From: Calothrix sp. NIES-4101
GTDB lineage: Bacteria > Cyanobacteriota > Cyanobacteriia > Cyanobacteriales > Nostocaceae
Assembly (NCBI GenBank): GCA_004296455.1
Contig: AP018280.1
Location: 2,790,001 to 2,854,000 of the forward strand
DNA length: 64,000 nucleotides
Direction: 5' to 3'
The notes beneath the pieces were generated by a model that saw nothing but the letters and a program-made list of their open reading frames with translations, was not told the origin of the DNA and did no database searches. A program made the translations under genes and the position numbers. Shown here piece after piece: positions 37,285 through 47,233 of the stretch. The number at the start of each line of letters is the position of its first letter. Positions within the stretch are counted from its first letter, which is position 1.

Positions 37285-37878
37285 ATGACTCATTCTACAG
37301 ACATTACCACCCTCGCCCGTTGGATGGCAGCAGATTTTAGTAACCAAGAACAAGCATTTGAAAACCCACCTTTTTTTGCTCACATCCGTGTATGCATCCG
37401 TCCTCTGCCACAGGAACTTCTACCTGGGGTAAATTTATTTCTCGAACAAGCTTATGATTTTGCGCTGAATCAGCCCTACCGAATGCGAGTTATGCAACTG
37501 ACTGCGGCTGATAATCATATTATTATCGAACATTACACAGTTAAGGACGAGTCTAAATATTATGGCGCATCCCGTGATATTGAACGCTTGCAAACTCTAA
37601 CTGCTGATCAGTTAGAAAAAATGTGTGGTTGCAATATGATTGTTGAATGGACTGGTAACAGCTTTAAAGGGAAAGTCGAACCAGGTAAAGCTTGTATTGT
37701 GGTACGAAATGACCAAAAAACTTACCTGGATAATGAATTTGAAATTGACGCAGACAAATTTTTTAGCTTAGATCGAGGTAGAGACTTTGAAACTAACGAA
37801 CATGCTTGGGGTTCGGTTGCAGGTCCTTTCCACTTTGTGAGATGGCATAATTTTGCGGATGAAGTGAAAATGCCCTAG
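37285..37878 (+). CDS. cpcT: CpcT-type phycobiliprotein lyase
   Basis: 197 aa, the usual length for CpcT (about 199). It opens STDITTLARWMAADFSNQEQAF, then shows FLEQAYDFALNQPYRMRVMQL, MCGCNMIVEWTGNSFKG and GPFHFVRWHNF, all typical of the CpeT/CpcT family with a calycin-like barrel. CpcT attaches phycocyanobilin to Cys-153 of the phycocyanin beta subunit. This identifies the host as a phycobilisome-bearing cyanobacterium. The gene is solitary, as cpcT often is, and is followed by a short palindromic repeat. Confidence 0.93.
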   Translation: MTHSTDITTLARWMAADFSNQEQAFENPPFFAHIRVCIRPLPQELLPGVNLFLEQAYDFALNQPYRMRVMQLTAADNHIIIEHYTVKDESKYYGASRDIERLQTLTADQLEKMCGCNMIVEWTGNSFKGKVEPGKACIVVRNDQKTYLDNEFEIDADKFFSLDRGRDFETNEHAWGSVAGPFHFVRWHNFADEVKMP

Positions 37879-37910
37879 CCGTCTATCTCAGTAAAAAAGT
37901 AGAAAAGTCG

Positions 37911-37936
37911 GGTGTGTTAGCGGAGTGTAACGCACC
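37911..37936. repeat. GGTGTGTTA / TAACGCACC palindrome
   Basis: A 9-bp stem with one G-T pair and an 8-nt loop. It belongs to the GGTGCGTTA...TAACGCACC repeats dispersed in Nostocales spacers, and may serve as terminator for cpcT. Confidence 0.6.
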
Positions 37937-37978
37937 ATTCCCAGTTGAATTAGAACTAGAAGTGATTGAATTTGCTGT

Positions 37979-39148
37979 TCAAACCAATTCTTGAAATTGT
38001 TGCCAGCATAAATACATAGCCCGGGGTACATGAAAACATCCTTTCCACTTCCCTCCCTTGAGGTTTAATAATACTTCCCCACGTCTATTTAAATAACCAA
38101 ACCATTCGCCATACTCGGTATCCGCAAAGTGCTGCCAAGAATATTCATGCACTTTTTGATACCATTGCCAGCAAGCATCACGTTTTGTTAATTTATACCC
38201 CATTGCTAAGGCGACTAAAGTTTCTAAATGCACCCACCACAATTTTTGATCCCATTCCAACTGTTGCGGTGGATATCCCTTGGCATCCATGAAGTAATAT
38301 AGTCCACCATATTCTTGATCCCAAGCAAAATTGAGAATATTTAACACCACATCAACAGCTTGATTAATTGTTTTGGTGTCCTTATTGCGGTTAGCAATGT
38401 CCATAATAAACCACATTGCTTCTATTCCATGTCCAGGATTAATTACCCTACCTTCAAAACAATCTAGATGGGAACCATTGGGGGTGACATTTTCAAACAT
38501 TAATCCACTTTCGGAATCGAGAAAATCCCCCATTACTTCCTTCACTGTGGCATCGAGGACATTTTCTAAAGTTTCCGGCGAAAGTAACCATTCCATTTCT
38601 AGGGTTAAATTCGCTAATATCATCGGTACAGCTAGGGATTTTAGGGTACGAGTACCGGGATAAGCCTTGGTATATTTACCTTTGGGGTTATCTTGACGAC
38701 GGAGAACATTATTATATGCTTGCAGTGCCACATCTTTTGCCCATTCTTCACCGCTAGCTAATGCATATTTACTAAAAGCCATGGCGGCAAAGCAATCTGA
38801 AAAGATATTGTAGGGTTGAACTAGGGGCTGTCCTTCGCGGTTGAGGGCAAAATACCAGTTTCCTTGGGAATCTCTACCATGTTGTGCGAGAAATTTTGCA
38901 CCGTTATCTGCAATTTCTAACCAATCTCCTCGCTTTTCCAGTTGGTTGTAAAGCATTGAGAAAGTCCATACTTGACGGTTTTGAAGCCAGATAAATTTAT
39001 CAGTATCATAAACTTTGCCCGCTCTGTCTAAGCAGGTGAAATAACCACCTTTTTCATGATCTAGAGAGTGTTTTTGCCAAAATGGAAGTACGTCATTAAG
39101 GAGAGTATTTTTGTACAGTGTTGCTAATTCCTGAAAGTTGTACTTCAT
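37979..39148 (-). CDS. N-acylglucosamine 2-epimerase family protein (AGE)
   Basis: 389 aa, full length. The alpha/alpha-barrel family features include [24 protein letters not shown], the [11 protein letters not shown] segment, [14 protein letters not shown] (catalytic His), [31 protein letters not shown] (second catalytic His) and [14 protein letters not shown]. These enzymes interconvert N-acetylglucosamine and N-acetylmannosamine or related sugars; the Synechocystis homologue slr1975 has such activity. A cellobiose 2-epimerase-like specificity is the alternative. It is the gene immediately after recQ on the same strand, 59 bp apart, but no functional link is apparent. Confidence 0.88.
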   Translation of the reverse strand: MKYNFQELATLYKNTLLNDVLPFWQKHSLDHEKGGYFTCLDRAGKVYDTDKFIWLQNRQVWTFSMLYNQLEKRGDWLEIADNGAKFLAQHGRDSQGNWYFALNREGQPLVQPYNIFSDCFAAMAFSKYALASGEEWAKDVALQAYNNVLRRQDNPKGKYTKAYPGTRTLKSLAVPMILANLTLEMEWLLSPETLENVLDATVKEVMGDFLDSESGLMFENVTPNGSHLDCFEGRVINPGHGIEAMWFIMDIANRNKDTKTINQAVDVVLNILNFAWDQEYGGLYYFMDAKGYPPQQLEWDQKLWWVHLETLVALAMGYKLTKRDACWQWYQKVHEYSWQHFADTEYGEWFGYLNRRGEVLLNLKGGKWKGCFHVPRAMYLCWQQFQELV

Positions 39149-39207
39149 CGATGTTTCCTGATTAGATATTTATTATTTTTATCATCTTTCTTATTATTTT
39201 CTGGTTT

Positions 39208-41370
39208 TTATTTTTTACTTTTCCGTCGCCACAAACCTTTAACTATCCTAATTTCATCAAAGCTGTAATCATCGCCTAAATATTCTTTAATTGGTGTGAG
39301 TGCAACATCACCTAAAGTATCTAAAACTTTCCAAATTACTTGTTGCTTATTCTCTGGCACTAATACACTCAGATTTATTGCCTCATTTTTTTCAACCAAG
39401 TCTGACAAATGACGAATGACTGTGGTGGGACGGATATTTCTTTCTCTGGCAATTTCATCAATCGTCATCCCTTGTTGATGCATTCTCAATGTAGTTAATT
39501 CTGTACTGGAAGGTGAACCATTAACAGGTGTGGGTTTAACTTCGGGTTTTTGGGGTGTTAAATTATGTTCTTGGCAAAATTCACGAATAGCTGATAAGAA
39601 ATTATCACCATAATCAGCTAACTTCTTACTACCTACGCCAGAAATTTTACTTAAATCTGTTTTGGTTTGTGGGCGAATATGTGCCATTGATTTTAAAGTT
39701 GCATCGGAAAATATAATATAGGGAGCAACACCTTGAATATCCGCCAAAGTCTTACGTAAAACCCGCAATTTTTGCATTAACATTTCACTTTCAATCGTGT
39801 TAATACTTGTTGCTTTAATGTTAGCTTTTTGCACTACTGGAACTGCGATCGCAACTTCACGCTGACGGCGCATAATTTCCCAACTAAAATCATTCAGCTT
39901 TAAAATAGAATAGCCATCGGTGCTTTGTTCTAGTAAGCCTTGATGTAATAAAGAACGCCCCAACATTCGCCATTCATCAACAGTTCTATCTTTACCAATT
40001 CCGTATGTAGATAATTTTTCGTGTTCGTATTGCTTGATTTTTTCTGTTTTCGCACCACGTAAAATATCAATAATATGTGTCATGCCAAATCTTTCTTTTG
40101 TTCTGGCGATACATGACAAAAATTTCATTGCTTCTACTGTCCAATCTTGGGTTGGTTTGGGATAGCGACAATTATCACAGCCGCCGCAGTTCCCAACAAA
40201 GCGTTCGCCAAAATAGCCAAGTTGAATTGTCCGCCGACAAATCGTACTTTCGGCATAATCAATAACTTGTCTTAACTGTTGTTTGGCAATTTTTTGTTCT
40301 TGCTCATCATTTTTTTGATTAATACTCCATTCGATTGTTTTTACATCCCCAAAACTAAAAAATAGAGTACATCTAGACTGTTCTCCATCTCTGCCCGCAC
40401 GTCCAGATTCTTGATAATAGCTTTCCAGATTTCGAGGTAAATTGTAGTGAATAACTAAGCGAACATCAGGTTTATTAATTCCCATACCAAAAGCAATTGT
40501 CGCCACCATTACGCGCACATCATCGCGAATAAATCTGGTTTGATTGCTGCTACGTTCTTCGTCACTTAAACCCGCATGGTATGCTAAGACAGATACCTTG
40601 TCATGTTTCAATTTCAAAGCCAGTTCATCAACTTGTTTGCGAGTCAGACAATAAATAATAGTTGAACTATCGTTTTCCCGAATTAACTCCAACAACTCGC
40701 CATAGGAATTTTTACTTTTCGGACGAACTTCGTAATACAAATTTTCGCGATTAAAACTAGCAATATGAATATTCGGTTGTTTTAATCCCAACTGCTCGAT
40801 AATATCTAAACGCACCCTATCTGTAGCAGTCGCAGTCAGTGCCAACATCGGCACATTCGCAAATCGCGATCGCAAAGCAATTAATTGACGGTATTCTGGA
40901 CGAAAATCATGCCCCCATTCCGACACACAGTGCGCCTCATCAATGGCAAAACCAGAAATACCAACTTGATGGTGTACCAAATCCAGAAACGGCAAAAACC
41001 TCTCGCTCATCAACCGTTCAGGTGCGACATACAATAATCTAATCTTACCTTCAAGTATCGCTTGTTCCCGCGATCGCACATTATAACTATTCAAGCTACT
41101 ATTCAAAAATGTCGCTGCAATCCCGTTTTTTCGTAACGCATCCACTTGGTCTTGCATTAATGCTATCAGAGGTGACACCACCACCGTGAGACCTTTTTTC
41201 ATCAGTGCTGGTAACTGGAAGCACAATGATTTTCCTCCCCCAGTTGGCATTACCACCAATAAATCACGATTTTGCAATGCTGCTTCGATTATCTGCCTTT
41301 GTCCGGGACGAAAATTATCGTAACCAAAGTAATATTTTAACGATTGTTCTAAATTAGAATGCGTAATCAT
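39208..41370 (-). CDS. recQ: ATP-dependent DNA helicase RecQ
   Basis: 720 aa from the ATG at 41370; a GTG at 41388 would add six residues. The helicase core has YFGYDNFRPGQRQII, MPTGGGKSLCFQLPA (Walker A), IDEAHCVSEWGHDFRPEY (DEAH), TATATDRVRLDI and ESYYQESGRAGRDG. The zinc-binding region with four Cys (CRRTIQLGYFGE, CGGCDNCR) is intact, and the RQC winged-helix follows. An HRDC domain lies at about 525-600. The C-terminal helix-turn-helix segment (LRMHQQGMTIDEIARERNIRPTTVIRHL) is the extension found in many bacterial RecQ proteins. RecQ acts in recombinational repair. Confidence 0.96.
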   Translation of the reverse strand: MITHSNLEQSLKYYFGYDNFRPGQRQIIEAALQNRDLLVVMPTGGGKSLCFQLPALMKKGLTVVVSPLIALMQDQVDALRKNGIAATFLNSSLNSYNVRSREQAILEGKIRLLYVAPERLMSERFLPFLDLVHHQVGISGFAIDEAHCVSEWGHDFRPEYRQLIALRSRFANVPMLALTATATDRVRLDIIEQLGLKQPNIHIASFNRENLYYEVRPKSKNSYGELLELIRENDSSTIIYCLTRKQVDELALKLKHDKVSVLAYHAGLSDEERSSNQTRFIRDDVRVMVATIAFGMGINKPDVRLVIHYNLPRNLESYYQESGRAGRDGEQSRCTLFFSFGDVKTIEWSINQKNDEQEQKIAKQQLRQVIDYAESTICRRTIQLGYFGERFVGNCGGCDNCRYPKPTQDWTVEAMKFLSCIARTKERFGMTHIIDILRGAKTEKIKQYEHEKLSTYGIGKDRTVDEWRMLGRSLLHQGLLEQSTDGYSILKLNDFSWEIMRRQREVAIAVPVVQKANIKATSINTIESEMLMQKLRVLRKTLADIQGVAPYIIFSDATLKSMAHIRPQTKTDLSKISGVGSKKLADYGDNFLSAIREFCQEHNLTPQKPEVKPTPVNGSPSSTELTTLRMHQQGMTIDEIARERNIRPTTVIRHLSDLVEKNEAINLSVLVPENKQQVIWKVLDTLGDVALTPIKEYLGDDYSFDEIRIVKGLWRRKSKK

Positions 41371-41682
41371 TGATTTGGTAGCAGGCACTGGGTGCGAGTC
41401 AATGCAGCAACAATTTTATCAAACCCAAAATTATCAAACCACAAATGGATATATTTAATTTTGGTTATTGTGTGATTCTATCCTGACGGGGGATATTTTT
41501 AACTTAGAAATTTAACCATAAACACTTAACTTTATATCTCAATTAATTTATCATCAATTATTGAATCTACATATTCCACACCAACAAAATGTAGATTCCC
41601 CCTTGAACTTTTATGTAATTCTGTGTAATCTATGACCATAGGTAGATTATACTAATACCCTATCGAATAGCCGTAGATTGAC
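41371..41682. other. Divergent promoter region, recQ / sbpA
   Basis: About 310 bp, AT-rich. It must carry promoters for recQ (minus) and the sulfate operon (plus). No clear CysR/NtcB-type operator could be picked out by eye. Confidence 0.3.
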
Positions 41683-42852
41683 ATGAGAGAGCGTAAAATG
41701 AGTTTTTGGCAAAGTCCCCAGAGATTATTACAGTTGATTCATCGGGGAAGGAATTTTAGATTTAATTCTTTAAAAACCTTTGTATCTTTATTTTTAATTG
41801 GAACAGTTTTCAGCTTGACATTGGCTGCTTGTAGTGGTGGCGGTGCGAATAACTCAACCTCTGGAGATGCTGGTGCAGACAAGGGTGCAAGTCCGGTTGC
41901 TGCCAAAACAGGAGATGTGCAACTGACATTAGTTTCCTTTGCGGTTACAAAAGCTGCCCACGAAGCTATCATTCCTAAGTTTACAGAACAATGGCAGAAA
42001 GAACATAGCCAAAAGGTGACTTTCAAAACTAGCTATGGTGGTTCCGGTTCACAAACTCGTGCAGTCATTGATGGCTTAGAAGCTGATATTGTTCACTTAG
42101 CGCTAGCATTAGACACAACAAAAATTGAGAAAGCCGGATTAATTCAACCGGGATGGGAAAAAGAAGCCCCCAATGATGGTATTGTTTCTAAATCTGTTGC
42201 TGCATTAGTGACACGGGAAGGTAATCCTAAAGGGATTAAAACCTGGTCAGATTTAGGGAAAGACGGAGTCAAATTAATTACCGCAGACCCGAAAACTTCT
42301 GGTGTTGCTCGATGGAATTTCTTAGCTTTGTGGAACTCAGCAATCAAAGCTGGTGCAGACGAAGCAAAAGCAACTGAATTTGTCGCTAAAGTATATAACA
42401 ATGTTCCACTTCTGACAAAAGATGCCCGTGAAGCTACTGATGCATTCTTCAAACAAAAGCAGGGTGATGCTTTAATTAACTACGAGAACGAGATTATTCT
42501 CGCAGAGCAAAAGGGTGAGAAGGTATCCTATGTGATCCCGGATGTGAATATTTCTATTGACAATCCCATTGCCATAGTTGATAAAAACGTTGATAAGCAT
42601 GGAACCCGCGAAGTTGCGGAAGCATTTGTGAAGTTTTTATACACTCCCGAAGCACAACAAGAGTTTGCCAAGGTTGGATTCCGTCCTGTAAATGAAACTG
42701 TCGCCCAAACTAAGGAAGTCAAAGACAAGTATCCCGCAGTCAAAACCTTGGGAACAATTCAAGATTTTGGTGGATGGGGCGCAGCTCAGAAGAAATTCTT
42801 CGAGGATGGAGCTATTTTTGACAAAATCCAAGCGGCAAAGAAGAGAGCGTAG
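41683..42852 (+). CDS. sbpA: Sulfate-binding protein of an ABC transporter
   Basis: 389 aa. The N-terminal hydrophobic segment ends in the lipobox-like FSLTLAACSGGG, so it is probably a lipoprotein anchored in the inner membrane. The mature part is a type 2 periplasmic binding protein: LTLVSFAVTKAAHEAIIPKFTEQW, TSYGGSGSQTRAVIDGLEADIVHLALA, GVARWNFLALWNSA, YENEIILAEQKGE. These are typical of SbpA/CysP sulfate and thiosulfate binders. An ATG at 41698 is an alternative start with a slightly better GAGAG site. It begins the operon sbpA-cysT-cysW-NIL. The stop codon overlaps the first of three 9-bp repeats. Confidence 0.93.
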   Translation: MRERKMSFWQSPQRLLQLIHRGRNFRFNSLKTFVSLFLIGTVFSLTLAACSGGGANNSTSGDAGADKGASPVAAKTGDVQLTLVSFAVTKAAHEAIIPKFTEQWQKEHSQKVTFKTSYGGSGSQTRAVIDGLEADIVHLALALDTTKIEKAGLIQPGWEKEAPNDGIVSKSVAALVTREGNPKGIKTWSDLGKDGVKLITADPKTSGVARWNFLALWNSAIKAGADEAKATEFVAKVYNNVPLLTKDAREATDAFFKQKQGDALINYENEIILAEQKGEKVSYVIPDVNISIDNPIAIVDKNVDKHGTREVAEAFVKFLYTPEAQQEFAKVGFRPVNETVAQTKEVKDKYPAVKTLGTIQDFGGWGAAQKKFFEDGAIFDKIQAAKKRA

Positions 42853-42878
42853 TTAAGCAAGTTAAGCAAGTTAAGCAA
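42852..42878. repeat. Three tandem 9-bp repeats (GTTAAGCAA)
   Basis: Three perfect copies of GTTAAGCAA directly follow sbpA, the first using the last base of its stop codon, then TAGTCATTAGTCATT. It is a small expandable repeat. Confidence 0.8.
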
Positions 42879-42959
42879 GTGTAATTAGTCATTAGTCATT
42901 GCCTCTTGGTTAACGACTAATGACAACCACTAATCCCAAATCTCAAATCCCAAATTTCT

Positions 42960-43838
42960 ATGACAGTATCCTCACCCGAAGCTTCTTCGCGATCGCATTC
43001 TCGAAATAACCCCCCAAACAAGATTTTCAGCCTATTGACTGGAGGTTCTTGGCCATGGCGAATTACAATCGTCTATCTAACAGTGATGTTGTTAGTGCCG
43101 ATAGTCGCGATGTTTGTCAAATCTAGTGCTGAACCTCTACCGGAATTTTGGAGAATTGCCACTAGTCCAATTGCCTTATCTGCTTATGATGTAACTTTTA
43201 CGACTTCTTTCGTGACTGCTCTAGTCAATGGTGTATTTGGGACTTTACTTGCTTGGGTACTTGTGCGTTATGACTTTCCCCTCAAGAAGATTATTGACGC
43301 TTCCATAGATTTACCGTTTGCTCTGCCCACTGCGGTAGCAGGGTTAACGCTAGCGACTGTATACAGCGAGAATGGCTGGATTGGTTCTTTGTTTACACCT
43401 TTTGGCATCAAAATAGCCTTCACTCGCCTTGGTGTTGGTGTCGCCATGACCTTTATTTCCCTATCATTTGTGGTGCGAACAGTACAACCTGTACTCCAAG
43501 AGATGGAAAAAGAAATTGAAGAAGCAGCTTGGAGTTTGGGGGCAAATCAATTACAGACATTTACGCGAGTCATCTTACCACCCTTGCTACCTTCGATTTT
43601 AACTGGTGTAGCTTTAGGATTTTCCCGTGCGGTAGGGGAGTTTGGCTCGACAGTAATTATTTCGTCCAATACACCATTTCAGGATTTAATCGCACCTATA
43701 CTAATTTTCCAACGTTTGGAACAGTATGACTATTCAGGTGCCACTGTCATTGGCGTGGTAATGTTATTGATTTCGTTAGCGTTGTTGATCGCAATTAACC
43801 TCTTACAAGCTTGGGGGAGAAGATATGACCATCAATAA
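42960..43838 (+). CDS. cysT: Sulfate ABC transporter permease CysT
   Basis: 292 aa, six-helix type permease. Hydrophobic segments occur near 38-60 ([19 protein letters not shown]), 90-110, 125-145, 165-185, 225-240 and 262-285. The cytoplasmic EAA loop is [28 protein letters not shown]. It pairs with CysW to form the membrane pore and would be energised by a CysA ATPase, which is not encoded in this operon. The gene follows sbpA by 107 bp and overlaps cysW by 14 bp, indicating translational coupling. Confidence 0.93.
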   Translation: MTVSSPEASSRSHSRNNPPNKIFSLLTGGSWPWRITIVYLTVMLLVPIVAMFVKSSAEPLPEFWRIATSPIALSAYDVTFTTSFVTALVNGVFGTLLAWVLVRYDFPLKKIIDASIDLPFALPTAVAGLTLATVYSENGWIGSLFTPFGIKIAFTRLGVGVAMTFISLSFVVRTVQPVLQEMEKEIEEAAWSLGANQLQTFTRVILPPLLPSILTGVALGFSRAVGEFGSTVIISSNTPFQDLIAPILIFQRLEQYDYSGATVIGVVMLLISLALLIAINLLQAWGRRYDHQ

Positions 43839-44664
43839 ATCCCGATCAAATCAGAAGAAAAACTGGGTTCCCACAATTTTAATTGCGATCGCACTTACCT
43901 ATCTGGCTTTAGTTCTTTATATTCCCGCAGCTAACGTATTTGTCCAAGCTTTCAAAAATGGGGTTGGCCCGTTTTTGAATAATCTGACTGAACCTAACTT
44001 TCTCCATGCAGCTTGGTTAACGGTAATATTGGCAGCAATTACTGTGCCAGTAAATACCGTATTTGGTTTATGTGCAGCTTGGGCGTTGACTCGTAAAAAT
44101 TTTCCTGGGCGCGCTTTTGTTTTAAGCGTGATTGACTTGCCATTTTCTATCTCCCCAGTCGTAGCTGGATTGATGATTGTCTTGTTATACGGACGCAATG
44201 GTTGGTTTGGTGCCTGGTTGATAGAGCATGATATCAAGATTATCTTTGCCCTCCCAGGTATGATCTTGGCATCAGCGTTTGTAAGTATGCCATTTGTGGC
44301 ACGGGAAGTCATCCCTGTGTTGGATGAATTAGGAAAAGATCAAGAAGAAGCAGCACAAACTCTTGGTGCAAGTGGCTGGCAAGTTTTTTGGCGCGTCACA
44401 TTGCCTAGTATTCGTTGGGGTTTGCTATATGGCGTACTTTTAACTAATGCCAGAGCAATGGGTGAATTTGGTGCGGTTTCGGTGGTTTCGGGAAATATTG
44501 CCAGTGAGACTCAAAGTTTACCTCTATTTATTGAGGATGCTTACAAACAATATCAAACGGAGGCTGCATATTCTGCTGCCGTGATTTTGGCTTTATTGGC
44601 GTTGGTGACATTGGTTTTAAAGGATATTCTCGAAAAGAAAACGGGCATTTCCAAAAAAGTGTAA
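43825..44664 (+). CDS. cysW: Sulfate ABC transporter permease CysW
   Basis: 279 aa, the partner permease of CysT. The EAA motif is [29 protein letters not shown]. Membrane helices include [62 protein letters not shown] and a final [16 protein letters not shown]. It ends KKTGISKKV. It starts inside the last codons of cysT. The NIL-domain gene follows 31 bp later. The ATPase CysA must be encoded elsewhere. Confidence 0.93.
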   Translation: MTINKSRSNQKKNWVPTILIAIALTYLALVLYIPAANVFVQAFKNGVGPFLNNLTEPNFLHAAWLTVILAAITVPVNTVFGLCAAWALTRKNFPGRAFVLSVIDLPFSISPVVAGLMIVLLYGRNGWFGAWLIEHDIKIIFALPGMILASAFVSMPFVAREVIPVLDELGKDQEEAAQTLGASGWQVFWRVTLPSIRWGLLYGVLLTNARAMGEFGAVSVVSGNIASETQSLPLFIEDAYKQYQTEAAYSAAVILALLALVTLVLKDILEKKTGISKKV

Positions 44665-44695
44665 AGCGTCCTAGCACAAAAGGATTCATTTTGTT

Positions 44696-44962
44696 ATGAC
44701 TTCTAACGATACACTCATACATAAGCAAATCCGAGTCAGAATCCCGAAAGATTACCGTGAGGAACCTGTTATTTCCCGTCTCGTTTCTGACTATGGTTTA
44801 GTGATTAATATTCGGGCTGCTATCTTAGGGGCAAATGCTGTTGGTGATGGTTGGTTCGACTTAGATTTACAAGGAACAGCCGAACAAATTGAACTTGCTC
44901 TGACTTATCTGCGTAATTTGGCTTTGGAAATTTGGGATAATACTAATAAAGGTAGTTGGTGA
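44696..44962 (+). CDS. NIL-domain protein
   Basis: 88 aa. The pattern RVRIPKDYREEPVISRLVSDYGLVINIRAAILGANAVGDGWFDLDLQGTAEQIELALTYLRN is the ferredoxin-like NIL domain found at the C-terminus of methionine ABC-transporter ATPases and as free-standing proteins next to sulfur-related genes. It may sense a sulfur compound or amino acid and tune the transporter, which is inference from its position at the end of the sulfate operon. No membrane segment or enzyme motif. It is followed by a terminator-like hairpin with an eight-T run. Confidence 0.85.
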   Translation: MTSNDTLIHKQIRVRIPKDYREEPVISRLVSDYGLVINIRAAILGANAVGDGWFDLDLQGTAEQIELALTYLRNLALEIWDNTNKGSW

Positions 44963-45032
44963 ATCAATTAATTTGCCAGCCTTTTGCTAGTTGACATTTT
45001 GAGCTTGTAGTAACTCCTCTCGAACTTGTAGA

Positions 45033-45074
45033 TATCTTCCTGCGTCACACTTGATGGCGAGGAGGATTTTTTTT
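45033..45074 (+). terminator. Probable terminator of the sulfate operon
   Basis: An imperfect stem pairs ATCTTCCTGCGTC with GATGGCGAGGAGGAT, around a short ACACTT loop, and is followed by eight T. Bulges make the pairing less certain. Confidence 0.55.
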
Positions 45075-45224
45075 GTCAAGTTGTTCTAGCAAAAATATCT
45101 GGAAACGGCTATTTCTATAGGAATCCTACTTGAATCTTGCTAAGTATACTGAGAAACAAACCTTTGTATGGCAAACCTCTAGCTAATTTGGTTTTTCAGA
45201 AATCAAATATGAGTCCTATATTGC

Positions 45225-45282
45225 CAGTAATCGATTTGTTGAGAACTAAGACTTAGGGGATTCTCCCCCAAGCTTCCTCCAA
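45225..45282 (-). repeat. Dispersed repeat with GGGGGAGAATCCCC core, copy 1
   Basis: Read on the minus strand it begins TTGGAGGAAGCTTGGGGG, carries a GGGGAGAATCCCC hairpin and ends TTCTCAACAAATCGATTACTG. The same layout occurs on the plus strand at 52627-52693. It lies just downstream of modBC (convergent gap), so it may double as a terminator. Confidence 0.65.
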
Positions 45283-45302
45283 ATAAGAAACCGTATTGAT
45301 TT

Positions 45303-47111
45303 CTATTCCATTAACATTAATCGAAGTGCATCTAAACGCACGTACCAGGGAAAAGGTAAATCTTTTATTTTGATCCATTTCTCTTTAAATACTTCTGCTT
45401 GGAGATGATAATCACTGCTATTTTCCCCAGGGCTGTGTAGTTTTAAAAACACTGTCATCCGATGGGGAGTTTCGCTAGTTCTCACCAACCAACAAGGAAA
45501 AGTATTTTCTTGATTTGGATCATTTGTAAAGTTAATTTGATGGGCACGAATACCAACATGGGATAATTTACTTGGTATTGGTTCAATCACTTCTAAATTA
45601 CAACCCCAATCGATGGCGACAATTTTGTTTAATTCTCTTACTTCTGCACGAGAAAAATTTTTACAGCCAGTAATTTGAGCCACACTAACTGTATTTGGAT
45701 GTTCAAAAATATCGTGTTTAGAACCATATTGAACTGCTAAACCATCTTCAAGAACCAATAAATTTGGACATACTCGATATGCTTCTTCCATATTGTGGGT
45801 GACAAATAAGGCGACACCGGGATACTCTGCTAATCTAGCTACCATTTCCTGTTCTAATTGACTGCGTAAGTAAGTATCCAAAGCTGAAAATGGTTCATCT
45901 AAGAGTAGTGCTTCCGGCTGACTTGCCAAAGCCCTGGCTAATGCGACTCGTTGCTGTTGTCCTCCAGAAAGCTGATGGGGATATCTATCTCCAAGTCCCT
46001 GTAATTGGACTGCAACTAATTGGGCATTTATTTGTTGTTTTGCCGCAGTTTGAGAAAGCTCTTTTGGTAAACCAAAAGCAATATTTTGCGCCACAGTCAT
46101 ATTGGGAAAGAGTGCATAATTCTGAACTAAAAAGCCAATCCGGCGTTCCTTTGGAGGGATATTAATATTTCTTTCTGAATCAAATAAAACTTTACCATTA
46201 AGAATAATTTTTCCCTGGGTTGGTGTTTCAATGCCTGCAAGACAACGTAAAATCATACTTTTCCCTGCACCCGAACCACCCAATAATCCTAAAGATTGAT
46301 TGTCTGCATTAAAAGTAATTTTGAGGTGAAAATCAGGTAGTATTTTTTCAATATCAACGAATAATCCTTGGGCAGTAGGAGATAAACTAAAAGACGTAGA
46401 ATCAGGTATAGAAATAATTTTAGTTTTTTTCTGTCGTTTCCCTTTCCCTTTCCTTGCCCCTGATTCCTGCCAAATATTTAATAAAACAATCCCAGATAGG
46501 GATGTGCTCATAATTACTAATGACCAAAACCAAGCTTCATTTGTCGCACCTGCTTCCACAGCAAAATAGATGGCGATGGGCATTGTTTGGGTTTGTCCGG
46601 GAATATTGCCTGCCAGCATCAAGGTTGCACCAAACTCACCCAAAGCACGGGCAAAAGCGAGCATTGTCCCTGCCAAAATACCAGGTAATGCCAGTGGTAA
46701 CATAATCCGCCAAAATATTGTCCATTGAGACGCACCAAGGGTTTTCGCCACCAGTAGCAGATTTTGGTCAATTTGTGTTATCGCACCCAATGCAGTACGA
46801 TACATTAGTGGGAAAGAGACAACAACTGCTGCGATCGCAGCTCCATACCAAGTAAAAACGACACTCCAGCCGAATTTATCCATCAGTTGTCCCGCAGGCC
46901 CAAATTTCCCAAAAAACATTAATAATAAAAAACCCACAACTGTTGGTGGTAAAACTAATGGTGAAATGAAAAATCCCTCAATCAAAGATTTACCTTTACC
47001 TCGATACCCTAACATCCAATAAGCCGCAGCAATACCCATAAAAAACGTAATTACTGTTGCCAATAAAGAAATCTTGACGGATAGCCATAGAGGAGATAAA
47101 TCTTGAGGCAT
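45303..47111 (-). CDS. modBC: Fused molybdate ABC transporter permease-ATPase ModBC
   Basis: 602 aa, a natural fusion. Residues 1 to about 222 are the ModB permease (EAA-like loop VAKTLGASQWTIFWRIMLPLALPG). A basic linker (GARKGKGKRQKKTK) joins it to a ModC ATPase at about 240-460: Walker A GGSGAGKSM (near 280), signature LSGGQQQRVALARAL, Walker B LLLDEPFSALD and H-loop FVTHNMEEAY. The C-terminal part (about 470-602) fits a TOBE/Mop-like regulatory domain, though degenerate. ModBC fusions are known in cyanobacteria such as Synechocystis and Anabaena. The transporter imports molybdate for nitrate reductase and nitrogenase. It is now separated from modA by an IS66 element, so its expression may depend on a promoter at the IS edge. 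Confidence 0.93.
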   Translation of the reverse strand: MPQDLSPLWLSVKISLLATVITFFMGIAAAYWMLGYRGKGKSLIEGFFISPLVLPPTVVGFLLLMFFGKFGPAGQLMDKFGWSVVFTWYGAAIAAVVVSFPLMYRTALGAITQIDQNLLLVAKTLGASQWTIFWRIMLPLALPGILAGTMLAFARALGEFGATLMLAGNIPGQTQTMPIAIYFAVEAGATNEAWFWSLVIMSTSLSGIVLLNIWQESGARKGKGKRQKKTKIISIPDSTSFSLSPTAQGLFVDIEKILPDFHLKITFNADNQSLGLLGGSGAGKSMILRCLAGIETPTQGKIILNGKVLFDSERNINIPPKERRIGFLVQNYALFPNMTVAQNIAFGLPKELSQTAAKQQINAQLVAVQLQGLGDRYPHQLSGGQQQRVALARALASQPEALLLDEPFSALDTYLRSQLEQEMVARLAEYPGVALFVTHNMEEAYRVCPNLLVLEDGLAVQYGSKHDIFEHPNTVSVAQITGCKNFSRAEVRELNKIVAIDWGCNLEVIEPIPSKLSHVGIRAHQINFTNDPNQENTFPCWLVRTSETPHRMTVFLKLHSPGENSSDYHLQAEVFKEKWIKIKDLPFPWYVRLDALRLMLME

Positions 47112-47164
47112 AGTATGATTTTGAATTTTGAATTATAAATTAATTGATAATTGGCTGTGTCTGC

Positions 47165-47185
47165 ACTAAAGTTTGTTGCTTTAGT
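47165..47185. promoter_or_regulatory. Palindrome in the modBC leader
   Basis: Perfect 7-bp arms ACTAAAG / CTTTAGT with a 7-bp TTTGTTG loop, 54 bp upstream of the modBC start. It could be an operator or a small RNA hairpin; similar CTAAAG...CTTTAG strings may be common repeats, so this is tentative. Confidence 0.35.
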
Positions 47186-47233
47186 CAACTATATAGATTA
47201 AATTTCAGAAAGTGTGTGAGGATGCAAGTAAGT

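Noticed and set aside
43917-44312. Minus-strand 131-codon frame
   Set aside because: Lies entirely opposite cysW, a clear permease gene.
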